Assembly (NCBI GenBank): GCA_022419385.1
Contig: JAJUBI010000003.1
Location: 62,001-126,000, forward strand
DNA: 64,000 nucleotides
Direction of reading: 5' to 3'
Source of the DNA: Paraconiothyrium sp. Pb-2020
Lineage: Eukaryota; Ascomycota; Dothideomycetes; Pleosporales; Didymosphaeriaceae
Shown: positions 55,583 to 64,000 of the stretch, in pieces
Position numbering within the stretch: position 1 is the stretch's first letter
Layout: each line of letters begins with the position of its first letter
Translations under genes and position numbers: made by a program
The notes under the pieces: model-generated
Databases searched by the model: none
What the model saw: only the letters and a program-made list of their open reading frames with translations
What the model was told of the DNA's origin: nothing

Positions 55583-57114
55583 AATGGCGGTTGTGCAGGC
55601 GTGCAGTCTGCGACGTAGAGGACCAGAGAGATGCAGGTGCGAGACTTGTCTTCAAAGGCGGGAGACGGAGCAGGCAGCTATTTGAGGACGTAGTACTAGT
55701 CAGCTGTTCGAGAGCCCATGGAAGTGCTGGATCGATACGTCACTAGGCCATAGCTCCGCCCGCTGCGTGCACTCTTGATTGGCTGGTACTCCGTCTAAAC
55801 CCCGCATTGGAGAAAGGCGGCTAGCTTTAAGCATCGCGCGTCTCAAACCATTGCCCGTCGACACGCGTAGAAGAAGGGTTTCTTTATTCCTCGAAGCCTT
55901 CTAGCACACGACGCGCTTCCAGGTACATCTTCGGAAGCTTTGGGACCCATCGCTGGTGTTGCTGATGAGAAAAACGAAGTTTTGCAGTTGTCCGTGTTAC
56001 GACATGGGATTCTACCGAATGCCATGACGCCGATCGCCGATGCCTACGCTGCAGCCTACCCATCTGGATCTGGATCGCATTACTATCGCAATCAGGTCAT
56101 TATATCAATTGATGTATGTACAATCAGGTTATGTACCTCTGGTTATGTAATCGCAACCCTAACCCGCCTCATCCGACACAAGGCGCGCAGCCCGGCACGG
56201 TGCGTAGATGTTCCGATGCGTTGATGACTCTGTGTCGGTTGAAGCCATCAAGGTGCGAACTGTCTCTCGGAGTATCCGATGCCTCAAATTACTACAGCGC
56301 TGACTACTCGTAGCAAGCGTACCTGAACCTTTCGTGTCGTCAGTTTCCACCTTGCAGCCAATACTCGGTGCTCTAGCGGGTGTCCACCGTCCCGTCGGCC
56401 CTATCCATGAAACATGCGCGTACAGGCCAGCCTTGGACTTTTGCGGCATGTCGCGCGACAATCGAAGTCAGGTCAAGTCCGTCGAACTCGATTGTAGAGT
56501 ACCTATATGGTATGGGCGGTGGAGTTGCCGGCGCAGTGTGCCCATGCGGCTGATAGCCTAGCCTTGGTTCGCTTCTGCCGCCCCGTCGCTTGCGCAACCA
56601 CGTGTGACTACGACATCACCACCAAACCACTACATCGCCGCACCCTAGGGAAGGCTTGCAGGTGTTTATTTTCGAATAGAACGGACCCATCACGCATGTT
56701 GTTTGCGATTCTGAACATCGAACCCAATCGCGACGACTTTCATGTGCTTATCAGGTCCGATGGTCTGAGTTTGTTAGCGGTCCATCTAGGTACTCAACCA
56801 TGGGCACGCCCACAGTACAGACTCTGCCAGCTAAGCTGCCGAGATCCCTACGAACCCCGTTGTCCAATACGGTGGCCCCCAGAAGGCGTGTCGCCGCCCA
56901 TCACAGTACTCTTCACTGGTTTCATTAAAAAGACTTCGTCCTTCAAGCGTTCCTTCCTGCAGCACAAGACCACCAGCCCGGTAGCAAGACAGCTCGGCGT
57001 TGCTTGTTTTTGGCCGTCGTCTCCTGTCCATCTGCCGCTTCAACCCTCGACTCGGTAACACACCGTGCACCGAACATCTTCACGCACGTTATCTTCGAAA
57101 AGCCTTCTGCAAAC
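55583..57114. other. divergent intergenic region of 1.5 kb
   Basis: Between the rhodopsin start and the ZIP transporter start, so holds both promoters. Overlapping frames only; no gene supported. Confidence 0.35.
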
Positions 57115-58290
57115 ATGTCGTTACCGATGGAGGTCGCGCGCCTCGTGCTGCGTCAAGCCGAGGAAGGCGCCGATGAGGAACCTTCCCCAGGCCACTGTCT
57201 CAGTAATAACAGTTACGATGGGCGCATGGGTATCCGGATATCTTCCATCTTTGTCATCCTTATCGGCTCTCTATTTGGTATGTCCTACTTCAAGCGCACA
57301 TGCACAAAGCCACAATCCACTGACACAACAGCAGGTGCCGTCTTCCCGGTATTTGCCCGGCGAAACCGCCAGCTCGGCGTACCCGAGTCTCTGTTTTTCA
57401 TTGCAAAGTACTTTGGCTCTGGTGTCATCATCGCCACTGCCTTTATACATCTCTTGGCACCCGCGAATGAAGCACTTGGAAACGAATGCCTTGAAGGTGT
57501 CATTACCGTCTACCCATGGCCAGAAGGCATTGCGCTCATGACCATCTTCCTCATGTTCTTCCTCGAACTGATGACGATGCGCTACGGAAATTTTGGAGGA
57601 GACCATTCACACCATGGACACTCACACGGTTCTCCTCAGAACGACTCAGTTAGCCTCGAGGACCGTGCCAAGATCGCGGTCAGCGAGAGTAACCAAGGTC
57701 ACGGCCATGGGATCGGCGAAGACCATCTCGGCCACTCCCGAGAGCACACCGACAACGGTGAGCTTGCTTTTGTGGAGCCTGGCTTCGTGCCCGAGACATA
57801 TGCTGCCCAGATGACTGCCATCTTCATCCTTGAATTCGGTGTCATCTTCCACTCCATCTTCATCGGCCTGACTCTTGCTGTTTCTGGAGACGAGTTCATC
57901 ACCCTCTACATCGTCCTTGTCTTCCACCAAATGTTCGAAGGTCTCGGTCTGGGCTCTCGATTGGCATCGGTCCCATGGCCTAAGACAAAGAGGTGGACAC
58001 CGTACATACTTGGCTTGGCATATGGCCTGTCGACTCCCATTGCCATTGCCATCGGACTAGGTGTCCGGACATCGTACCCACCCGAGTCAACTACGACGCT
58101 TCTGACCAATGGTATCTTTGATTCTATCAGTGCTGGTATACTGATCTACACTGGTCTGGTTGAGCTCATGGCGCATGAGTTCATGTTCTCGCCGTACATG
58201 CAAAAGGGACCGGTTTCAAGGATGCTCTGGGCATTTGCGCTCATGACGCTCGGGGCCGGTTTGATGGCCTTGCTCGGATACTGGGCGTAA
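57115..58290 (+). CDS. ZIP-family zinc/iron transporter (Zrt1/Zrt2-like)
   Basis: Imports zinc, possibly iron, across the plasma membrane. Exons 57115-57277 and 57332-58290 sum to 1122 nt, 373 residues, eight spans. Spans 1-3 cover IRISSIFVILIGSLF, FFIAKYFGSGVIIATAFIHL and IALMTIFLMFFLELMTMRYG. The variable loop is His-rich (GDHSHHGHSHGS and GHGHGIGEDHLGHSREH), as in metal-sensing ZIP loops. Span 4 is EFGVIFHSIFIGLTLAVSG and span 5 LVFHQMFEGLGLGSRLA, which hold the metal-site His and Glu (HS..., H..FEG). The C terminus ends in GYWA, as in fungal Zrt proteins. The 54 nt intron is a multiple of three with no stop, so a retained form would still be in frame. The frame is open to 57004 upstream; the Met at 57115 was chosen for typical length. 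Confidence 0.93.
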   Translation: MSLPMEVARLVLRQAEEGADEEPSPGHCLSNNSYDGRMGIRISSIFVILIGSLFGMSYFKRTCTKPQSTDTTAGAVFPVFARRNRQLGVPESLFFIAKYFGSGVIIATAFIHLLAPANEALGNECLEGVITVYPWPEGIALMTIFLMFFLELMTMRYGNFGGDHSHHGHSHGSPQNDSVSLEDRAKIAVSESNQGHGHGIGEDHLGHSREHTDNGELAFVEPGFVPETYAAQMTAIFILEFGVIFHSIFIGLTLAVSGDEFITLYIVLVFHQMFEGLGLGSRLASVPWPKTKRWTPYILGLAYGLSTPIAIAIGLGVRTSYPPESTTTLLTNGIFDSISAGILIYTGLVELMAHEFMFSPYMQKGPVSRMLWAFALMTLGAGLMALLGYWA

Positions 58291-59114
58291 GCATCGCTTG
58301 ATGCGGCTTTATTCTTTGTAAATCTTTGTGGCATCTCATGAGGAGGATTCTTTGGATTAATGATTCTCATTCACATTCACACCCATGCAAGCCTACCGTT
58401 GGTGGCATGATATTGCTTGAGCTGTAAAATACGTTTGCTTTACGAATCACTGCAGTCTCTCATCGACCTGTGCGGACACTGCGTGACAAATTCAATAATG
58501 GACTCGGCGCCGTGCCCTGATTGGTTGCAATTTGCACTTTCTTGGAGAATGCGCGTGTGTCGCGCTTTGATTGGTCGGTAAGAACACATTTAGCTGTCAA
58601 CATCGTGGCGGTCATGGTGGACTGCAAGCAGTATCTTAAGAAACATAGTCAGCTACTAGCAGTTCGATAATCCACAACGAAGAATACTAGATTTACGCGT
58701 TGGGGGCTCAATGGAGGAGATGGGGGCGCCCTCCGTAAAAGTGACGTCCGCGCGCTTCCTTTCCTAGCGCTTGGCCCTCTGTTTAGGTCGCGGTCGCTTC
58801 TGTCGTCCAGGAGACACTTCATTTCCTCGACGACCGCTCCGAAACGCTGCCCTAATTTTCGCGAAGTGCTTTGCTCAGACCTCGCGTCGTTGTCGTAAGT
58901 CGCATATCACTCAATTAACCCTGAAACGTTCGGCATAGTTGTTCGCAAGACCTGGGGCAATTTTGTTTACCAGCTAATCCCAACCCCTGTCCCAAGCACA
59001 CGTTACCTGGGATTGTCTCCCTGCAACTCCCCCAATCAGTTTACACTCCACCACAACTCGAGCACAACCACCGCTGCGAATATTCTCACTGACCATTGAC
59101 TACGCGTCGCAGCC
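58291..59114. other. intergenic with long presumed 5' leader
   Basis: About 820 bp between two same-strand genes. The 300 bp before 59115 is C-rich with CT tracts, typical of a fungal promoter and 5' UTR. No gene supported. Confidence 0.4.
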
Positions 59115-61083
59115 ATGAGCGGTAACAACGCTGGCGTCCGGAACCTGCGGGCCATGTTCGAGAACCAGAACGCTGCTTCCTCCTCTCCTGAGCCCCGCGG
59201 CCGTTCCCCAGCTGGCAGCGGCTCCGACGACGTCAACCGTCCTACGTCCAAAGTGCGCGCCTCCTTTGTCTCCGTCGAGCCCCACGCCAGCGGCGCTGCC
59301 AAAGACCTCGGCACCTCGAAAGGGGTCAGCGTAAACACCCCTCAAGCTCATCGCCGCGAAAGCTTCAGTGTCAGCGGCGAGTCAAGCGACGTCGCAAAGT
59401 TGAAGCAGGCGATTGGTGAAGAAAAGGAGGAGCGCAAGAAGAGCATTGCTGTTGACGAGGCCATCCCAGAGCAGGCTGTCGAGACCAGAGTGAGTGGATC
59501 ATGGCAAACACATGGCTGTAGGATGTGGACTAAAGGCAGTCTTCTGTTAGGAATCTTCCAGAGCACCACCGCCGGTTCGCGAAGCTGCAGGAGAGATGAC
59601 GAACCTAGGAAGCATCATGAAGGGGTCAAACTTCCCGGAGCCTGAAGCTGAGGCTGTCCAGCCAGAGCAACCCACGGAAGAGGCGCCGACTGTGCAGCCT
59701 GGAGAAGCACAAGCTGCGCCAGTGGTGGAGGAGAAGCCAGTAGAGTCACAGGCTCCCGATACTCAGGCAGAGAACCCGGACAAGATTGTGACGGGAGTTC
59801 AAGAGGAAGCTTCGCTCAAGCCTGCTGATCCCACCGATGAGGCTGCTGTAGCTGGAGGCGAAGCTCTGCCTCCCCCAGCCGAAGTTCTCTCTCATCCCAC
59901 CGCCGCCGAGACCGCTCCGCACACGCCCAAGATTACAGAAAGCAAGGCGAAAGCCAAAGCCGACGAGACGCCTAGAACGAATGGCAGAGCTTCGACCAGG
60001 AAACCAGCCGCCATCTCGACCGCTAAGTCCCCTGCCCGTTCGACCCGCGGTACTAGCGCCGCACGCAGTCCTCTGCCAAAGTCTCCTCTTCCCAGGACAC
60101 CGACGGCCCCGAAGCCTACCACTGCGGCGCCCGGATCCAAGTCTACAACACCGGCGAAGACTCAGCCCAAAGCAGCCGCTCCCAGGGAGACTACAAAACC
60201 CGTTGCTCCCAAATTTACTAGCCGTGCCCCTACTAAGACCCCCGCCGCCACCACTGGCACGAGTGCGAGTGTGGCTCCCAAAGCTAAACCTTTGGGTGCT
60301 GAGCCTAAGAAAACGACCACCAAGGCAGCTTCTTCTGCACCCCCCTCTAAGGTCGGGACAACAACCTCTACAGGTGGATTTGTAAAACCAAAGCCACGGT
60401 CGCCGACCCGACCAGTCCGGCTGCCGTCTCATTTGACTGCCCCCACGGCTTCCTCCGCTGCGAAACATGGGGAAGAAGCTGCTGCTGAACAGAAGCCCGC
60501 GCGCAAGCCCTCTACTACCACCAGACCGGCACCGAAAGCTGCCGCACCAGCCGCCAAGAAGCAGCCATCTCGTGCCTCATTGGCGCCGAGCATTGCGCCC
60601 GCAAAGCGACCAACATCTCGTGCTTCTACCACAGCGGGTGCAGGCGATGGCTTCCTGGCCCGCATGATGCGCCCCACCGCGGCCAGCGCCAGCAAGACCC
60701 ACGACAAACCCGAATCGCCACCTCGTCAGAGAACTGTTGCCAAAGCATCCACAAAACCCAAGGCACCCGAAGGTTTGGCGACCAAGACCAAGAAGAAGGT
60801 CGAAGAAGTTGCAGCCAAGGCCAAGGATGCCGTCACGAACGGCAACCACGAGGAGAAGCAGGAGCAACACGAGGAGCAACACGAAGAAACACCTGCGGTA
60901 GCGGAGGCTACTGCCACAGTATCAGCTGCAGATACAGAGTCGGCTCCTGTCGATGCCAAAGACAGTGTCGCGGGGGCTGAGGAGCCTGCTAGCAACGTGC
61001 CTGCTGCTGTGGAGGCAGTACAGACCGAAAAGCCTGCGGCGGAGTCGGAACCTCCAAAGGTCCAGGAGGAAGCTGTTTTTTGA
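59115..61083 (+). CDS. Ala/Pro/Lys-rich disordered protein, unknown
   Basis: Exons 59115-59489 and 59551-61083 sum to 1908 nt, 635 residues. The N terminus carries a compact block GVRNLRAMFENQN that, with SPEPRGRSP after it, recurs in related fungal proteins; RRESFSVSGESSDVAKLKQA is a second block. A third short block, MTNLGSIMKGSNFPEP, opens exon 2. The remaining 480 residues are low complexity, rich in A, P, T, K and S with linker-histone-like runs (KTTTKAASSAPPSKVG) and a Glu/Gln repeat (EEKQEQHEEQHEE). No membrane segment or known domain. A cytoskeleton, chromatin or cortical role cannot be told apart from sequence. Often labelled mucin-like because of its composition, which is not a function. 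Confidence 0.8.
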
Positions 61084-61660
61084 ACTGTACCTTCATAGAC
61101 TTCACGTTGGGAGCATTCGACCATTTATCTTCAACTCCCCTCATTGTCCGGAGCGCCTTCGATTACTTTCTATCTATTCTAGCATTAGCATTGTCCTGGA
61201 GCAAATTGTTTGAAGGGCTTATATCCATTGCGGAGGTGTCATTGGGTAGCTTTCCAAGGTACGGCTGTTGTACACTTGTAGAACAAACCGGTTGTAGATG
61301 CTTGTATACTACATTCGTAATTTGCGGCAAAGGATCTGCTGTCCAGTTGTCTGAAAAGTCGAAAATGCTACCTTTTGAAGTCGTTGTCTATGCGCTTTGT
61401 CAGCTCAAGGGCGAGTTGTGTTATTACGAAGTGACAGATTCGACAATCTATGGATCAACTCTAGTGCGAAACAAACTCTAAGGATCAGCCTCGGCACATC
61501 GCCCGCAACGTTCTTTACTGGGATCAGTTAGGTAGGAGACCCTGGTATGTCAGCCCTAACCCGGGTTAGATAGGAGACATTGGAACACCTTACCTCAGCT
61601 TCCAACGACGCAGATATAACCAGTCCAGTTCGACATTGGTGAATCTGTCATTGCACCAAC
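61084..61660. other. intergenic, presumed UTR and promoter
   Basis: About 580 bp. Two related short blocks occur at about 61530 (TAGGTAGGAGACC) and 61567 (TAGATAGGAGACATTGG) around a CCCGGGTTA. They lie roughly 100 bp upstream of the ligase ATG and could be promoter elements. Confidence 0.35.
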
Positions 61661-63334
61661 ATGCCTTTTCTAGCGAACGAGATCGTCCCTATTCCCACCA
61701 AAGATATTCTCTCGTGGGCGTGCGAGGGTCCAGCTTATGATCATGATGCGCCTGTGAGACAACTCTCTATATCGAAATAACATACTGACGTACCAGCTCT
61801 ACATCGACGCCGCAAGCCCATCATCACCATCCGCTAACCAGGCCAAATCCCTCGTCCGCCAACTCATCGCCGGCTTCAGAAAAGCAGGTCTAAAGCCCGG
61901 CGACGCAGTCCTAATCCACTCCTTCAACAGCATCTTCTATCCCATCATTGTCTTAGGGATCATTGGCGCAGGATGCATCTACACGGGCACAAACCCCTCG
62001 TACACGGCCGCAGAACTCGAACACGCTATCCGCGCGTCCTCTGCAAAGTTCCTCCTCTCCGAGCCTGAGCTTCTACCCTCACTCAGGGCCGCAGCGAAAC
62101 AGCTACAGCTGCCCAATTCTAGAATCCGCATCCTGGATTCTACGGCTGGGCAGCCAGATCGCACCACGGGGGACCTTCTATCCTGGCGCGAACTGCTGAC
62201 CCACGGCGAAGAAGACTGGCTATGCTTCGATGATGAACAGACAAGCAAAAACACCACCGCCATGCTCTGTTTCTCCAGCGGTACAACCGGCCTCCCCAAA
62301 GCAGCCCAAATCTCCCACCACAACCTCATCGCCCAACACACCATCGCCTTCGAGCACGCCCCACGGCCGTACAGAATCAAGCGCCTCGTCTTCCTCCCCA
62401 TGTTCCACGTCTCCACAGCCCCCATGTGCCACACCTCCCCCCTCCGCGCCGGCCACGTCCAGTACATCATGCGCCGCTGGGACCTCCCCTCCGTCCTCTC
62501 CTTCATCCCCCGCTTCTCCATCACCGACCTCGTCATCGTGCCGCCCATGGTCACCTCCCTAGTAGCCCCCCCACGCCCCCTCTGAAAAAGCCGCCGCGCT
62601 CGCCAGCCTAAAACACGTCATCGCCGGCGCCGCCCCCTGGACAAAGAATTGCAAGCGCGAGCCCAGCCCTCATGCCCCAGGCATCCTCACGCAGATCTGG
62701 GCCATGACCGAAACAACCTGTCTCGCCTCCGCCTTCCCCACGGCGAACCCGACGCCACCGCCTCCGTCGGCCGCTTCCTGCCTAACCTCGACATCAAGCT
62801 CCTCGACGACGCGGGCGCAGACGTCACGGCCTACAACGTCCGCGGCGAGCTGGCCATCCGCGGGCCGACGGTGATAAGGGGGTACGTCGGTGTGCCGCGC
62901 GAGCGCGACTTCGATGCTGAAGGCTACTTTCGCACCGGCGACATCGTCTTCGGCGAGGAGCGCTCGCGGAATGGTATGTTGTCGATCGGAAGAAGGAACT
63001 TATCAAGGTGAGAGGGTTTCAGGTTGCGCCGGCGGAGATTGAAGGCGTGCTGTTGCAACATCCGCATATCCTCGATGCGGCCGTCGTTGGGGTGCCGAGC
63101 CCGGAGACGGGGAGCGAGATGCCAAGGGCGTATGTGGTTAGGAAGGTTGGGGGCGAGGGGCTGACGGAACGAGAGGTGGAAGCGTGGGTGGAGGGGAGGT
63201 TGGCGAGGTATAAGAGGTTAGAGGGGGGTGTGAGGTTTGTGGGAGTGGGGGAGATACCGAAGACGGCGAGTGGGAAGATTAAGAAGAGGGAGATGAGGGA
63301 GATGGTTAAGAGGGAGATGGGTGCGAAGATCTGA
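61661..63334 (+). CDS. AMP-dependent acyl-CoA ligase (4-coumarate-CoA-ligase-like), frame-disrupted
   Basis: Adenylate-forming enzyme activating a carboxylic acid to its CoA thioester. Exon 1 is 61661-61753 and a 43 nt intron leads to 61797. The N domain reads well to about 62570: AVLIHSFNSIFYPIIVLGII, CIYTGTNPSYTAAELEHAIR, the A3 motif MLCFSSGTTGLPKAAQISHH and FLPMFHVSTAPMCHTSPLRA. From there, the family sequence continues but jumps frames: SEKAAALASLKHVIAGAA, then LDKELQARAQ, QIWAMTETTCLASAF (A5), DATASVGRFLPNLDIKLLDD, ELAIRGPTVIRGYV, GYFRTGDIVF (A7), VVDRKKELIKVRGFQVAPAE (A8) and PKTASGKIKKRE (A10 with the catalytic Lys). At least four one-base shifts are needed between 62567 and 62985, mostly beside C runs. 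It is either a pseudogene or affected by assembly errors. Substrate unknown; no clear PTS1 at the C terminus. Confidence 0.75.
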
Positions 63335-63849
63335 GTTGGAATATCAATTCCTCGTGTACTGAAGGGGTTGGGAAACGATGTATGAGTCGAGTATGAATTG
63401 GACTAATTAGTCTAAGGGTATCGTAAACGCAGAATTTCAAAACCAAAATGCATACAAATGCTGGATGGACAAATGCTCCAAGCCCCAATACAAACCCCCC
63501 CCCAAATTGAGACGTTACATCCAACATCAGGATGTGATCAACGAATGCCCCTACTACTGAACCAGAATTTGGTGTTGACGCAATGTGATTTCTGCCCAGT
63601 ACCTTGAATGTCAAATCAAGCCGCTCGTTTTCCGGTCCTAGCGTCTCTCCTTATGGCCTTCGTCGAGTGGAGTTCAGGACTGAGGAAGTACGCCGGGATC
63701 TGAGTGGCGTCAGTGTTTGAGAGCCACGAGTATTTGTCAAATACTATGGGAAAGCTTGACGATGGGGTGGTTTTTCATCCGTTAGTTGTATGACCACGCG
63801 TACAGGCTTATGCAAGCTTTTGGCACAACGTGATGGGTTGCGACTTTGT
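63335..63849. other. convergent intergenic region
   Basis: About 515 bp between two converging 3' ends. Contains a run of nine C at 63495-63503. No gene supported. Confidence 0.4.
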
Positions 63850-64000
63850 TCAGTCCGCCGGAGTCGTGACCTTGGGCAGCTCCTCACTGTCAGGGCTGGC
63901 CTCCTGTTTCGCTAGGAATGGGCCAAAAATCGACTGCGGCTCGTCGACACTCGTCGCACCTCCTGGCGAACGCTCTAGATCTGGTGCAGGCTCCTCGGTG
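63850..64000 (-). CDS. 3' end of a gene running off the right edge, unknown
   Basis: The last 50 codons of a minus-strand frame that enters from the right edge and stops at 63850-63852. The visible tail is acidic and Pro/Ser-rich (ERSPGGATSVDEPQS and QEASPDSEELPKVTTPAD). The frame has no stop up to the edge and its composition is coding-like. The product cannot be named from so little. Confidence 0.5.
   Translation of the reverse strand, partial: TEEPAPDLERSPGGATSVDEPQSIFGPFLAKQEASPDSEELPKVTTPAD

Overview
The window is nuclear DNA of a filamentous ascomycete. Coding genes sit on both strands and are interrupted by short GT..AG introns, mostly 41 to 80 nt, often with CTAAC or CTGAC-like branch sites. 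There are fungus-typical families: a Zn(II)2Cys6 regulator, a MARVEL protein with a proline/glutamine tail, DUF3176 and DUF2264 proteins, a microbial rhodopsin and an Rch1-type carrier. Family content, and a rhodopsin of the Leptosphaeria proton-pump type, suggest a dothideomycete, perhaps Pleosporales. The phylum is clear; the order is an inference.

Layout. 0.6-6.3 kb: Cab2-type phosphopantothenoylcysteine synthetase diverging from a seven-exon Zn2Cys6 regulator, then a glutathione transferase. 6.3-12.3 kb: a gene-poor stretch holding an orphan protein kinase, a frame-split candidate gene and a tiny membrane protein. 13.1-21.1 kb: plasma-membrane Qa-SNARE (Sso type), nicotinate phosphoribosyltransferase diverging from an Irc21-like cytochrome b5 protein, a small membrane protein and a MARVEL protein. 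22.4-31.8 kb: a DUF3176 relic, a proline-rich protein ending in a Cys-rich domain, a probable GPI-anchored protein and a short-chain dehydrogenase. 32.4-41.8 kb: NIF3-like protein, an orphan CxxC protein, an Rch1-like carrier, a methenyl-THF-synthetase-like gene with an in-frame TGA, and two secreted proteins, one with a cryptic fourth exon that completes a second EF-hand. 42-52.3 kb: DNA polymerase kappa diverging from a coiled-coil phosphoprotein candidate, a DUF2264 protein and a quinate/sugar MFS permease. 53-64 kb: three-RPEL-motif protein, rhodopsin, ZIP zinc transporter, an Ala/Pro/Lys-rich disordered protein, a frame-disrupted acyl-CoA ligase and the 3' end of another gene at the edge.

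The genes look like ordinary dispersed genes, mostly housekeeping (CoA, NAD, folate, secretion, translesion synthesis, ion transport). I see no secondary-metabolite backbone enzyme, no intact transposon, no CRISPR and no convincing tRNA. I did not find an obvious new multi-gene system.

Splice junctions were worked out by hand. For most multi-exon genes the summed exon length is a multiple of three and the joined frame restores family motifs, which supports the models. Several other genes (around 17.3, 24.6 and 62.6 kb) break frame next to C/G-rich runs and one (37.7 kb) has an in-frame TGA. These may be assembly errors or real decay, and sequence alone cannot decide.
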